Of a stretch of 64,000 bases of DNA, positions 27,405 through 36,939 are shown piece after piece (positions within the stretch are counted from its first letter, which is position 1; every line of letters begins with the position of its first letter). Position numbers and translations under genes: made by a program. The stretch is taken from NCBI RefSeq assembly GCF_000428725.1, contig NZ_AUAM01000009.1, positions 122,569-186,568 on the forward strand. Reading direction: 5' to 3'. Below the pieces are notes generated by a model. It ran no database searches. It was given only the letters and a program-made list of their open reading frames with translations, and was not told the DNA's origin. The stretch is from Psychromonas aquimarina ATCC BAA-1526 (GTDB taxonomy: Bacteria > Pseudomonadota > Gammaproteobacteria > Enterobacterales > Psychromonadaceae).

Positions 27405-29471
27405 ATGGCTGCAATCACCTCAACGGGTCTCGGTTCCGGGCTTGATATTAATAGTATCGTAACAGCGATTGTAGGCGCCGAGAAAGATCCCGCTTTGGCT
27501 AAAATGACCAAATCAGCTGAGGAAGCAACGTCAATGATCTCCGCTTACGGCATGGTAAATAGTGAGCTTTCTCTTTTTAAATCTTCCTATAAAGATCTTT
27601 CTCTCAGTTCCACTTATTCTGCTGCCACTTCAAGCAGTAGTGACAGTGATGTTCTTAGTGCAACATTAGGTATTGGCGCTGAAACCGGAAGCTGGGAGTT
27701 TGAAGTTCAGCAGCGGGCACAGGCACATACCTTAGTTTCAGATTCCGCCGATGTATTTTCCAGTGTTTCCGCGCAGGTTGGAGAAGGCACAATTCAGCTG
27801 CGTTACGGCACTTATAGCGGTGTTGGTAATACAGCTTTTTCAGTAGATCCCGATCATCCTATTGAGACCCTTACCATAGATGCGACAAATAACTCTCTAG
27901 AAGGAATGCGAGACGCGATTAATGAAGGAGATTATAGCGTTAAAGCTTCAATTATTAATGATGGTAGTAATTATCGCTTAGTTTTAACCAATAAAGAAAC
28001 AGGTGAAAAAAATGGTATAGAGCTTACTGCAGTAGATCCTTTAGGTGATCCCATTCCAGCCGGTGAAGGATTAGATCGCTTTACTTACAGTGCATCGGAT
28101 AAAAACTTGACTGAAACCTCAGTCGCTCAAGATGCAAAAATCACCATGGACGGCATTATTATTACCCGTGATAGTAATGAGATCACTAGTGTTATCGAAG
28201 GGGTTACCTTAAACCTAAATGGTGAAACCGAGGCAGGAAAAACAGTAAAACTAAATATTACTGGTGATACCAGTAAAGTTGAAGATCAGGTAAATGCATT
28301 TGTTGAAAATTATAATCGTACTATTTCAAAGATGAATGAATTAACCGTATATAACGGGGAGGGGGCAAGTAATGGAATACTTAATGGGGATGCCACCGTA
28401 CGTAATGTTCAAAGTCTATTGCGCGGCGTATTAAATACTCAAGTTGATCATATTGAAGGTTCGGTGCACAGTTTTGCTGATTTAGGCATTTTAACTAAAC
28501 GCGATGGAACACTCGAATTAGATGCGACAAAATTTGCCGATGTATTGAAAAATGATATGGATGGTGTCGCTGACTTTTTTACCGCAACAGGGGCTGCAAC
28601 TGATTCACAAATAAACTTCGATAGTAGTAGTAGTTTAACTAAACCTGGTACTTATGCTGTTGAAGTGACACAAATAGCAACTCAAGGTGTATTAGCAGGT
28701 TTAGATATTAGTGGTAACTTCCCACTTACCATTGATGCGGCTAGTGATGCTTTTACAATGCGTGTAGATGGTAGTTTGTCTAATGAGATAACACTAGCAA
28801 CCGGGACATATAATAGCATTGAAGATTTAGCGACTGAGTTACAGTCAAAGATTAACTCTGACTCTAAGTTTATTGAAAAAGGTATTAGCGTCAATATTAT
28901 TGAAGATGCAGGTAAGCTGTCGATAACTTCTAATAAATACGGCTCCTCTTCAAATGTTGCTTTTACTGAGGTCGATACAGACTTTTTGGCTAAATTGGGA
29001 ATTGATGTACAGTCAGGGGCTGCTGGTGTTAATGTTGAAGGCAAAATTGCTGGACAAGATGCGCTAGGGGACGGTCAGTACCTCTTATCTGAAAGCGGAG
29101 ACTCTACCGGTATCAAGCTGTTAATTGAAGGTGGTGCGCTTGGCTCTCGTGGTAATGTTACCTATGCCGAAGGTATGACAACCGTAATGAACGACCTGTT
29201 AACTGGCATTATTGATATAAGCATCTCAGGTAGTAGTGGTGATGTAGATTTAAGTGAAGGTATACTTGATAGTAAGTTAGATTCACTTTATAAAAAAATA
29301 ACCGGCCTTGAGCAGCAGGAAGAAGACCTAAATTATCGTATGGATAAATTAGAGGCGCGTTTATATAAAGATTTTAATGCCATGGATATTGCAGTTTCCA
29401 GTCTTAATAATACTATGGGTTACTTGAAAAGCGCTTTAGATGCTCTGCCTGGATATACCCGCGAAAATTAA
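27405..29471 (+). CDS. fliD: Flagellar hook-associated protein 2, filament cap FliD
   Basis: FliD caps the growing filament and helps flagellin fold in place. The N-terminus AITSTGLGSGLDINSIVTAIV is the FliD_N signature, and the C-terminal part (about 560-688) ends in coiled coil (LEQQEEDLNYRMDKLEARLY) and MGYLKSALDALPGY. A Flagellin_IN-like stretch lies in the middle. The 688-residue length is at the long end for the family, as the flagellin is. AAGGAG lies before the ATG. Confidence 0.96.
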   Translation: MAAITSTGLGSGLDINSIVTAIVGAEKDPALAKMTKSAEEATSMISAYGMVNSELSLFKSSYKDLSLSSTYSAATSSSSDSDVLSATLGIGAETGSWEFEVQQRAQAHTLVSDSADVFSSVSAQVGEGTIQLRYGTYSGVGNTAFSVDPDHPIETLTIDATNNSLEGMRDAINEGDYSVKASIINDGSNYRLVLTNKETGEKNGIELTAVDPLGDPIPAGEGLDRFTYSASDKNLTETSVAQDAKITMDGIIITRDSNEITSVIEGVTLNLNGETEAGKTVKLNITGDTSKVEDQVNAFVENYNRTISKMNELTVYNGEGASNGILNGDATVRNVQSLLRGVLNTQVDHIEGSVHSFADLGILTKRDGTLELDATKFADVLKNDMDGVADFFTATGAATDSQINFDSSSSLTKPGTYAVEVTQIATQGVLAGLDISGNFPLTIDAASDAFTMRVDGSLSNEITLATGTYNSIEDLATELQSKINSDSKFIEKGISVNIIEDAGKLSITSNKYGSSSNVAFTEVDTDFLAKLGIDVQSGAAGVNVEGKIAGQDALGDGQYLLSESGDSTGIKLLIEGGALGSRGNVTYAEGMTTVMNDLLTGIIDISISGSSGDVDLSEGILDSKLDSLYKKITGLEQQEEDLNYRMDKLEARLYKDFNAMDIAVSSLNNTMGYLKSALDALPGYTREN

Positions 29472-30028
29472 TTTATCAATAACCCTGCCGATATAACTGT
29501 GCATTAGCTAATAATTAGACAATGCGCAGGTTCATTTATTAATTTTTAAAGATTTCTTAATTGCGAATAACAAATTGGTTATCCACCGGAAAATGAAATT
29601 AGTCATCTTGATTGATAGAATATTAGGTAGAAAAATTTATCTGTTATGCATATGTTCGAGGTTTTTTAAACAATATTAACTCTCTGCACAGAGTTATCCC
29701 AAATCGCGTCATCTCTTCTTCATAGGTATCGGAATATGACTGCAACCTTGTTTAAATATTTTATGTCGTTGCTGCTTGTTTCATGACCCTGTCTGAACAA
29801 TATAATCAATGCTGCATCGAACGGGGCTGTATCCGCTCTGCATCACACATATAAGGCTGATTAAAGAGCAGCTGCATTGTATGAGAAAGGACAATGATTT
29901 TTTGGAGTGGTAGCGTTCAACTAATGCTTGAACATATTTTACCAAATGAAGCTGTATCGCCGCTAATCAAAATTTATTGTTAAATATAACTCTTCTCGTT
30001 TGAATAAAAGACTCGTTGCTTATTTTAC
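29472..30028. other. Long gap between fliD and the fliT-like gene, with short ORF remnants
   Basis: This 557-base stretch holds no intact gene. A hairpin follows fliD: CTGTGCATT (29497-29505) with AATGCGCAG (29521-29529, one G-T pair). A short open frame at 29894-29983 (ATG to TAA, 29 codons, containing LMLEHILPNEAVSPL) reads like a decayed gene fragment, possibly from a transposase, but I cannot prove it. The gap is the boundary between + strand fliD and - strand fliS/fliT. Confidence 0.5.
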
Positions 30029-30331
30029 TTATTTATAAGCTTTGATTTTACTCTTATTTCGTTTCTGCAATAAAGACTTTTCTTTAAGCTGCTGATAGCA
30101 AGTATCAGATTTTATCTGTAATTCAGCGATTTTTTCTTCAAGAAGCTTTAGCTGTGTTACAACTCTAGACAGATCTTCGCTTGAGTTGGTGTCTAACAGT
30201 GCTTTTATTTGATCAGAAAAAAGATCCTGCTGCTGCTGAAACAATTCATATTGTTCATCGTCAAGCAGGGCCTGCAGTTGTTGTTCAAAGTCAAATAGTG
30301 CATCAAGTTGTAATTCTACTGGCAGCTGCAT
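30029..30331 (-). CDS. FliT-like flagellar chaperone (FlaI type)
   Basis: This 100-residue, Gln/Leu/Asp-rich, all-helical protein follows fliS on the minus strand after 14 bases. It has the size and place of the FliT/FlaI chaperone that keeps FliD export-ready in Vibrio-type flagellar clusters. Direct sequence recognition is weak: the class diverges quickly, and only the acidic helical N-terminus and basic tail (KRNKSKIKAYK) are notable. The call rests mainly on context. Confidence 0.65.
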   Translation of the reverse strand: MQLPVELQLDALFDFEQQLQALLDDEQYELFQQQQDLFSDQIKALLDTNSSEDLSRVVTQLKLLEEKIAELQIKSDTCYQQLKEKSLLQKRNKSKIKAYK

Positions 30332-30345
30332 CTTTTACCCCTAGG

Positions 30346-30741
30346 TTATTTTTTATACTGCTGACGGATATCCTGCGGAATGCCGTCCCAGCCGGATTTT
30401 ATTTCTGCAATTAAAGCGCTGACTTCTGCTAAGGGTTCTACATCATTTTTGATATTGGCCTGAGTAACCTGGCTTATCATATAAGCGTATAAACCATACA
30501 GATTTTCAGAAAGTTCGCCGCCTTTTTCCATATCCAGGCTGTTTTGTAATTCACCAATAAGACCAATAACTTTACTGAGCATTTTATTTTTGTTTTCTAT
30601 CTCTTTACGCTCGATAGCTCCTTTGGCCGCCGCCAGATTTCCTAATATATGCTGCATTACCAGCGAGATCAGGGTGTGGGGATCGGCCTGTTCAACATGT
30701 GCCAGATTGGTATTTTGATATTTTTTGATAGAACCGCGCAT
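30346..30741 (-). CDS. fliS: Flagellin export chaperone FliS
   Basis: FliS binds the flagellin C-terminus before export. The 131-residue protein has the family motifs KYQNTNLAHVEQADPHTLI, LGNLAAAKGAIE and GELSENLYGLYAYMISQV. It is read on the minus strand, opposite to fliD and flrA on either side, whereas in Vibrio these genes share one direction. A sigma-54 promoter lies 145 bases upstream on the minus strand. Confidence 0.95.
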   Translation of the reverse strand: MRGSIKKYQNTNLAHVEQADPHTLISLVMQHILGNLAAAKGAIERKEIENKNKMLSKVIGLIGELQNSLDMEKGGELSENLYGLYAYMISQVTQANIKNDVEPLAEVSALIAEIKSGWDGIPQDIRQQYKK

Positions 30742-30885
30742 AATATGATTATTTCCTTGCTAACGACTTTAAGTTTACTAGTGTCAGTTTACGTCTGCTT
30801 TTGAGAAATGCATCTTTTTTAGAATAACTCTGTGTCTTTTGACGCTTTATTCGTTTAAAAAATATTTACATCGCTGATATCAGTG

Positions 30886-30903
30886 AAGCAATAAGCATAC
30901 CAA
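30886..30903 (-). promoter_or_regulatory. Sigma-54 promoter before fliS (minus strand)
   Basis: On the minus strand this reads TTGGTATGCTTATTGCTT, with the invariant GG and GC exactly ten bases apart. The predicted start is near 30876, leaving a leader of about 135 bases before fliS. Confidence 0.72.
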
Positions 30904-31067
30904 ACATCTATATTTTGTTTTTCTTCTTTTTTCTGCCGGTTATTTGGGCTGTAGTTAGTTTTTCTACGTGTCATAATTCGGTCATCGTCATGTTTTTGAC
31001 TTTTATCATTTCTATATGAGACTATTTACTCTATGCTCACTCAAGGATATTTAATAAGTGGATTTTT
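30904..31067. other. Shared control region between fliS and flrA
   Basis: The 326-base gap between the fliS and flrA starts (30742-31067) has no gene. Beside the sigma-54 promoter for fliS it must hold the flrA promoter. TTGACT at 30996-31001 is a good -35 box, but no matching -10 at the right distance is clear. Confidence 0.4.
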
Positions 31068-32519
31068 ATGGAACAAAGAGCACCTATTTACCTGGTTCAT
31101 ACCAGCCGGGAAGAATACGATACATTAACCACAGTATTACATTTTATCGGAGAAACAAGCGAGTCGGTAGATAGTGCTGATTTATCTGAAAAAATAAACA
31201 ACATCAATCCATTATGTGTTATCTGGGGAGGTGAGCATGCCCCCTCTGAAGAGGTTTTAAACAGCCTGCCGGAAACGCCTTTTTTAACTTTAAGCGGTGC
31301 GCCGCTTAAGAGTGAAAGTAATCATATAGGGGGGTTAACTATACCAGTGGTATATGCTGAGTTAACGCAGCTGCTGCATTACTGTCAGTCATTTCATAAT
31401 CCAGCTAAGAAGCTGAAAAAAGCGCATAAATACCTAATGAGCTCTCTGGTGGGGCGCGGTTTACGTATTCAGGAAATTCGTTATCTGGTTGAGCAGGTAT
31501 CAGACAGCAAAGCCAATGTACTTATTCTTGGTGAGTCCGGTACCGGCAAAGAAGTGGTTGCCCGGGCTATTCATGAAGTTTCAAATCGTAAAAAAGGTCC
31601 CTTTGTTCCGATTAACTGTGGTGCAATCCCTGCCGAATTACTTGAAAGTGAGCTGTTCGGCCATGAGAAAGGGGCTTTTACCGGCGCTTTCTCCGCACGA
31701 AAAGGACGCTTTGAACTAGCTGCCGGTGGTACACTGTTTTTAGATGAAATCGGTGATATGCCGATGCCGATGCAGGTTAAACTGCTGCGGGTTTTACAGG
31801 AGCGTACCTTTGAACGTGTCGGCGGTACAAAGTCTCTGCTGGCCGATGTGCGTGTTGTGGCCGCCACCCATCGAAATTTAGAAGAGCTGATTGAACAGGG
31901 GAAATTCCGTGAAGATCTGTTTTATCGCTTAAATGTTTTTCCGATCGAAAAACCTGCACTGCGTGAACGTCAGGAAGATATTCCGCTTCTACTGCAGGAG
32001 CTGTTGTCTCGTTTGGAAGAGGAGCATAAAGCGACACTGCGTTTTACCCAGCGCGCACTTGATTCATTAATGAAACACGACTGGCCGGGTAATGTTCGCG
32101 AGTTATCTAACTTACTGGAAAGGCTGCTTATTCTGCATGCCAGTCAGATAGTTGACCTGGGAGATCTACCGCTTAAATATCGCCACCTTGACGCTTCCGG
32201 CGATACTGTCGAGCAGATTCAGTTTAGTCCCGAAGAAGAGGCATTAGCAGAGCGGGACGCCCTTTGCGGTATGTTTGGTGATGAACCGCCGACACTCGAT
32301 GGACCCGAGGTGTTTGATGAGTCCCTGGGCTTTTTAGGGCACCTTCCTGCTGAAGGAATGAACCTTAAAGATAAACTGACTGAATTTGAAATTGAGATGA
32401 TCCGCCAGGCATTAGAGAGTCAGGACGGTGTTGTCTCCCATGCCGCTGAATTATTATCTATGCGTCGTACCACACTAGTAGAAAAGATGAAAAAGTACGG
32501 TCTTAACAAAGACGGTTAA
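31068..32519 (+). CDS. flrA: Flagellar master regulator FlrA (FleQ-like sigma-54 activator)
   Basis: FlrA switches on class II flagellar genes with sigma-54. The N-terminal FleQ-type receiver-like domain (1 to about 115) lacks the acidic phospho-site. The AAA+ domain has GESGTGKE (155-162) and the sigma-54 contact loop GAFTGA (202-207). The C-terminal helix-turn-helix is in [26 protein letters not shown]. Length 483 is normal. It lies just before flrBC, whose promoter is of sigma-54 type. A terminator closes the gene. Confidence 0.96.
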   Translation: MEQRAPIYLVHTSREEYDTLTTVLHFIGETSESVDSADLSEKINNINPLCVIWGGEHAPSEEVLNSLPETPFLTLSGAPLKSESNHIGGLTIPVVYAELTQLLHYCQSFHNPAKKLKKAHKYLMSSLVGRGLRIQEIRYLVEQVSDSKANVLILGESGTGKEVVARAIHEVSNRKKGPFVPINCGAIPAELLESELFGHEKGAFTGAFSARKGRFELAAGGTLFLDEIGDMPMPMQVKLLRVLQERTFERVGGTKSLLADVRVVAATHRNLEELIEQGKFREDLFYRLNVFPIEKPALRERQEDIPLLLQELLSRLEEEHKATLRFTQRALDSLMKHDWPGNVRELSNLLERLLILHASQIVDLGDLPLKYRHLDASGDTVEQIQFSPEEEALAERDALCGMFGDEPPTLDGPEVFDESLGFLGHLPAEGMNLKDKLTEFEIEMIRQALESQDGVVSHAAELLSMRRTTLVEKMKKYGLNKDG

Positions 32520-32542
32520 AAATACTGTCATTTTAATTTTTT

Positions 32543-32577
32543 AAAGTCCGTTATTTTCTTGATAACGGGCTTTTTTT
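32543..32577 (+). terminator. Intrinsic terminator after flrA
   Basis: AAAGTCCGTTAT (32543-32554) pairs with ATAACGGGCTTT (32562-32573, one G-T pair) around a seven-base loop, followed by a T-run to 32577. Confidence 0.92.
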
Positions 32578-32646
32578 ATGCTGAAAACAGTGTCAATTTT
32601 GCGACGATCGTTTTCTAACTTGCTGTTATTTATCTAATTTTCTGTG

Positions 32647-32664
32647 TTGGTCTAAATGTTGCTT
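32647..32664 (+). promoter_or_regulatory. Sigma-54 promoter before flrBC
   Basis: TTGGTCTAAATGTTGCTT has GG (32649-32650) and GC (32661-32662) ten bases apart. The predicted start near 32674 is 30 bases before flrB. FlrA is the expected activator. Confidence 0.8.
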
Positions 32665-32703
32665 TATAGCGTGTAAGAACAAACTATAAAGTAAGGTTGT
32701 GTT

Positions 32704-33822
32704 ATGACATCAATTAATCGACAGACAGAGACAGCAGAGCTGCAGCAGGAAAGTTATTCAGGTGAACTTCAGCAGCTTCGTGCGCAGGCAAGCTATATGA
32801 AGCAGCTTTACAGCGAGCTGCCGTCGGGTCTGATTGTTATTGATGGTTATGGTGTTGTTGAACAGGTTAACCGTGTTGCGGTTGCTCTGCTGGGAGAACC
32901 GTTACAGGGACAGTTATGGAGCGATATTATTAACCGCTCATTTGCACCTAAAAATGATGACGGCCATGAAATATCGCTTAAGAACGGGCGGCGTATCCAG
33001 CTTTCTATTTCATCGCTGGAAGGACGTCCGGGGCAGCTTATTTTATTAACCGATCTAACCGATACGCGCGAACTGCAGGAGCATGTTGCTAAATTAAAAC
33101 GTTTATCATCTCTGGGGAAAATGGTTGCATCACTGGCTCATCAGATTAGAACACCGCTCTCTGCCGCTATGCTCTATGGAGCAAATCTTGCGAATAAAAC
33201 CCTGACTGAAAGCTCTCGTTCACGCTTTCAGGGTAAATTAATGAATCGTCTTAGTGACTTAGAAACACAAGTGAATGATATGCTGTTATTCGCCCGCAGC
33301 GGCGAGCGCAAGATAGTTGAAGAAGTCTCCTTAGTGACTCTGCTTGAAGAGGTGCAGGATGCCAGTGAAAGCCTGCTCACCCAGGTTGACGGACATCTGC
33401 AGTGTCGTCTGCCGGATCCGGATCTGCTTATTATGGCTAACAAAAATGCACTGGCCAGCGCCATGACTAATTTGATTTCCAATGCCGTAGAAGCGGCGGG
33501 TAAGGGATCGCAGCTATACATCACCACTGCGCGCAGAGGTGATGATCTGGTGGAAATATCGGTAATGGATAACGGCCCCGGGATTGAAAAAGGGCATTTA
33601 GCTAAAGTGATGGAAGCCTTTTATACTACCAAATCGCAGGGCACCGGGTTAGGTCTGGCGGTTGTACAGTCGATAGCGCAGGCGCATAAGGGCAGTGTGG
33701 AAGTTAAATCAGAGTTCGGTAAAGGCAGCTGTTTTACGCTGGTATTACCTTTACATCGCGTTGGATTATATCGTCATGAAATTGAGAATAACAATCAGTT
33801 CAATCAAGTAGTGGGAGGCTAA
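32704..33822 (+). CDS. flrB: Flagellar sensor histidine kinase FlrB
   Basis: FlrB phosphorylates FlrC. A PAS-like domain (about 33-125, LIVIDGYGVVEQVN) precedes the HisKA domain with His146 in LAHQIRTPLSA, and the ATPase domain has N-box NLISNAVEA, DNGPGI and GTGLGLAVVQ. No membrane segment is seen, so it is cytoplasmic like FleS. Length 372 is typical. One base separates it from flrC. Confidence 0.95.
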   Translation: MTSINRQTETAELQQESYSGELQQLRAQASYMKQLYSELPSGLIVIDGYGVVEQVNRVAVALLGEPLQGQLWSDIINRSFAPKNDDGHEISLKNGRRIQLSISSLEGRPGQLILLTDLTDTRELQEHVAKLKRLSSLGKMVASLAHQIRTPLSAAMLYGANLANKTLTESSRSRFQGKLMNRLSDLETQVNDMLLFARSGERKIVEEVSLVTLLEEVQDASESLLTQVDGHLQCRLPDPDLLIMANKNALASAMTNLISNAVEAAGKGSQLYITTARRGDDLVEISVMDNGPGIEKGHLAKVMEAFYTTKSQGTGLGLAVVQSIAQAHKGSVEVKSEFGKGSCFTLVLPLHRVGLYRHEIENNNQFNQVVGG

Positions 33823-33823
33823 T

Positions 33824-35224
33824 ATGTCACAAGGTAAATTATTAGTTGTGGAAGATGATGCAGGACTTCGCGAAGCATTGATTGACACTTTACTGCTTGC
33901 CGGATACGACTGCTCTGAAGTTGACAGTGGAGAGGCTGCATTAGTTGCTTTAACTAAACAAAAATACGATTTAGTGATCAGTGATATTCAAATGGGCGGT
34001 ATGTCCGGTTTGACTCTGCTGCAGAATATAAAAGATAAATACCCGCTGCTGCCGGTTTTATTAATGACGGCATACGCAACCATTGATGATGCGGTTAATG
34101 CAATGCGTGACGGTGCTATCGATTATCTGGCAAAACCTTTTTCGCCAGAGGTGCTGTTAAACCAGGTCAGCCGTTATGCGCCGGTTAATAAAGTCGAATC
34201 CTGCACTCCTATTTACGGGGATCCTAGTACTGCACGGCTGTTTCAGATGGCGGAAAAAGTTGCTGCTTCAGATGCATCTGTGATGGTGACAGGCCCAAGC
34301 GGATCCGGTAAAGAAGTTTTATCTCGTTATCTGCATGATAAATCCAGCCGCTCGGAGCAGAGCTTTGTCGCTATTAACTGCGGTGCTATTCCTGAAACCA
34401 TGCTTGAATCAACTCTGTTTGGTTATGAGAAAGGTGCATTTACCGGAGCTGTACAGGCATGCCCGGGCAAGTTTGAGCAGGCTCAGAATGGTACGATTTT
34501 ATTAGATGAAATAAGCGAAATGCCGCTGGATCTGCAGGTGAAACTATTACGTGTTCTGCAGGAGCGTGAAGTTGAACGTTTAGGCTCTCGTAAAACAATC
34601 AAGCTTAATATACGTGTGATTGCTACCAGTAACCGCGATATCAAAAAAGCGGTCGAAGAGGGCACATTTCGTGAAGATCTTTACTACCGCCTGAATGTTT
34701 TTCCACTGCAGTGGCTGCCGCTCGGCAGGCGCAAAGGGGATATATTACCTCTTGCAGAACATCTATTACAACGCCATGCCCTTGAGCAGTCGCAGGCGGT
34801 TCCTGTTCTGACAGATACAGCTAAAACTATGCTGCAGGCATACCCATGGCCGGGTAACGTGCGTGAGCTTGATAATGTTATGCAGCGTGCGCTGATTCTA
34901 TCTGATGGTGAAAAAATTGATCAAACTGCACTAATTTTAGAGGATATGCAGTTTGAACATATTCAAAGCTCAAGTGAGGCGGATAATCAAGATCCGGCGG
35001 AAAATGAGATTTTAGAAGAAGATCTGCTTAGTGACTTGAGCGATGCAGATGAAAGAGTTTTAGGTAAAGGCCTAAAGGAACAGGAGCAGAAAATAATATT
35101 AGATGCACTGCAGACCTGCCGCGGAAAGCGTAAAGATGTTGCCGAACTGCTGGGCATCAGCCCGCGTACGCTGCGCTATAAAATTGCACGTATGAAAGAT
35201 CAGGGCATTGCTTTACCTGTCTAG
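33824..35224 (+). CDS. flrC: Flagellar response regulator FlrC (sigma-54 activator)
   Basis: FlrC activates class III genes such as fliD. The receiver domain has Asp54 (LVISDIQMGGMSG). The AAA+ domain has GPSGSGKE and the GAFTGA loop in [11 protein letters not shown]. The C-terminal helix-turn-helix is KRKDVAELLGISPRTLRYKIARM. Length 466 is normal. It is the last gene of the flrBC operon. Confidence 0.96.
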   Translation: MSQGKLLVVEDDAGLREALIDTLLLAGYDCSEVDSGEAALVALTKQKYDLVISDIQMGGMSGLTLLQNIKDKYPLLPVLLMTAYATIDDAVNAMRDGAIDYLAKPFSPEVLLNQVSRYAPVNKVESCTPIYGDPSTARLFQMAEKVAASDASVMVTGPSGSGKEVLSRYLHDKSSRSEQSFVAINCGAIPETMLESTLFGYEKGAFTGAVQACPGKFEQAQNGTILLDEISEMPLDLQVKLLRVLQEREVERLGSRKTIKLNIRVIATSNRDIKKAVEEGTFREDLYYRLNVFPLQWLPLGRRKGDILPLAEHLLQRHALEQSQAVPVLTDTAKTMLQAYPWPGNVRELDNVMQRALILSDGEKIDQTALILEDMQFEHIQSSSEADNQDPAENEILEEDLLSDLSDADERVLGKGLKEQEQKIILDALQTCRGKRKDVAELLGISPRTLRYKIARMKDQGIALPV

Positions 35225-35383
35225 TGTAATACTAAACTGATTAAGGAGCTGCTTAGCTTTAGGCGCGGAAAAATAGATAAGCAAGACATTAACTGATGTA
35301 ATCAGCTCCTCTAATCATAAAATTAATAAGCTTTAAAGCAGTATAAAGGAGCAGATACTTATTCAGATTGTCATAAACTGAGT

Positions 35384-35409
35384 AGCCGTTTCTTTTAAGG
35401 TGAACGGCT
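35384..35409. terminator. Hairpin between flrC and the EIIB gene
   Basis: AGCCGTT (35384-35390) pairs with AACGGCT (35403-35409). The genes on both sides point at it, so it may serve as a two-way terminator, although neither side has a good T-run. A looser stem, GGAGCTG (35245-35251) with CAGCTCC (35303-35309), lies just after flrC. Confidence 0.4.
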
Positions 35410-35438
35410 GGTTACTCTACTGCTTTCTTCTCTGCTTA

Positions 35439-35684
35439 TTAAAAATTGAACATGTTATTCATCATATCAGCTGTTTTTTGTGCTTTACCCGGGCCGAGAA
35501 TTATTTGAAACTGCTGATCATTTTCAATTAGGCCGAATACGCCGCTGATATCTTTTATTTTCTGGCGGTCTGCATCCGTTTCATCTTTTAACGTTAAACG
35601 CAGGCGTGTCATGCAGTTAGTGCATTCTGTGATGTTATTGATACCGCCGACTGCGGTAATCACTTCCTGAATTATTTTTTCCAT
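35439..35684 (-). CDS. Stand-alone PTS EIIB domain (glucose family)
   Basis: This 81-residue protein is a single EIIB domain of the glucose/N-acetylglucosamine class. The phosphorylated Cys24 sits in NCMTRLRL, the signature C-x-T-R-L-R. No EIIC, EIIA or regulator is next to it, so it cannot be a whole transporter; it may serve an EIIC elsewhere or act in regulation. AAAAGGAAA stands before the ATG. It faces flrC and is divergent from the iron transporter. Confidence 0.9.
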   Translation of the reverse strand: MEKIIQEVITAVGGINNITECTNCMTRLRLTLKDETDADRQKIKDISGVFGLIENDQQFQIILGPGKAQKTADMMNNMFNF

Positions 35685-35889
35685 TATTTATTTCCTTTTA
35701 AATGTCAATTCTACAGGTAAGAGCAAGAGTCTACTCCTAGTTTGCTTTTATCTATTGTTTGAAATCAAAATGTTAAAAAGTTACTGGGTTAGGGGGTTGT
35801 CTCTGAGCATCATAACATTTACTAATGAAATAAAATAACTGTAAACATGCTTGCAAATAGGAACCGTTATCATTATTATTCTTTGCAAC

Positions 35890-35904
35890 TGATAATTATT
35901 CTTG
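35890..35904. promoter_or_regulatory. Possible Fur operator before fbpA
   Basis: TGATAATTATTCTTG has one perfect half-site of the Fur 7-1-7 consensus TGATAAT-N-ATTATCA and a partial second half. A weaker match, on the other strand, lies at about 35863-35877. The position, just before an iron transporter, makes iron repression likely. Confidence 0.45.
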
Positions 35905-35925
35905 TTTAAGAAATGGAAAATATTT

Positions 35926-36939
35926 ATGAAAAAAATGATCACGGCGGCAGCTGCATTTGCGGCGCTGAGTCTAAGCTCTTTTACAACCTTTGCTGATGAA
36001 GTTAATGTTTACTCATTCCGCCAGCCTTTTCTGATTGAACCTATTATGGAAAAGTTTACTGCGCAAAGCGGCATTAAAGTAAATATCCTGTTTGCTAAAA
36101 AAGGACTGATCGAGCGTGTTAAACGAGAAGGTGCACTGTCTCCTGCTGATTTAGTATTAACGACTGATATCAGCCGCTTAATGAAACTTACTGATCAGGG
36201 CTTAACACAGCCGGTTGACAGCAAAGTATTAAGCGAAAATATTCCAGCTCAGTACCGCGATCCGGGTCAACACTGGTTTGCATTAACAACACGTGTACGT
36301 AATATTTATTCATCCTCTGAGCGTATCGGTCCGGCGGCTGATATCTCTTATCTGGATCTGGCCGGCCCTGAATTTAAAGGAAAAATCTGTACTCGTTCAG
36401 GTAAACACCCTTACAATGTATCATTAGTGGCTTCTGTTATCGCTCATGAGGGTGAAGCAGATGCCAAAGTCTGGTTAGAAGGTCTTAAAGCGAATCTGGC
36501 ACGTAAACCGCAGGGGAATGATCGTGCACAGGTTAAAGCAGTTAAAGACGGTTTATGTGATTACGCACTGGGTAATAACTACTACCTGGGCAAAATGCTG
36601 GCAGATCCTAAACAGGTTAGCTGGGCGGAAGCGGTTGATATTAACTTCCCTGACCAGAAAACAAACGGCTCTCATGTGAATGTGAGCGGCGTGGTTTTGG
36701 CTAAGTACGCACCAAACAAAGAGAATGCAGTTAAACTGATGGAGTTTTTATCAGATGATACTGCTCAGCAGATGTATGCAGAAGTTAATTATGAGTATCC
36801 TGTAAAAGAAAGTGTACAACCGTCAAAATTGGTTGCATCATGGGGCACATTTAAAGCTGACCCGCTGCCGCTTGCTGAAATTGCCAAGCAGCATGAAGCT
36901 GCCGTTAAGTTACTGGATGAAGTGAAATTTGATCTCTAA
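35926..36939 (+). CDS. fbpA: Ferric iron ABC transporter, periplasmic binding protein
   Basis: This is an FbpA/FutA-type iron-binding protein that delivers Fe3+ to its permease. A signal peptide (about 1-22, ending TTFA-DEV) precedes VNVYSFRQPFLIEPIMEKF, the usual start of the mature protein. The tyrosine pair in LGNNYYLG and NYEYPV fit the iron ligands. I chose ATG 35926 rather than the TTG at 35902 because it gives a clean signal peptide; length is 337. The next gene overlaps by 11 bases. Confidence 0.93.
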   Translation: MKKMITAAAAFAALSLSSFTTFADEVNVYSFRQPFLIEPIMEKFTAQSGIKVNILFAKKGLIERVKREGALSPADLVLTTDISRLMKLTDQGLTQPVDSKVLSENIPAQYRDPGQHWFALTTRVRNIYSSSERIGPAADISYLDLAGPEFKGKICTRSGKHPYNVSLVASVIAHEGEADAKVWLEGLKANLARKPQGNDRAQVKAVKDGLCDYALGNNYYLGKMLADPKQVSWAEAVDINFPDQKTNGSHVNVSGVVLAKYAPNKENAVKLMEFLSDDTAQQMYAEVNYEYPVKESVQPSKLVASWGTFKADPLPLAEIAKQHEAAVKLLDEVKFDL

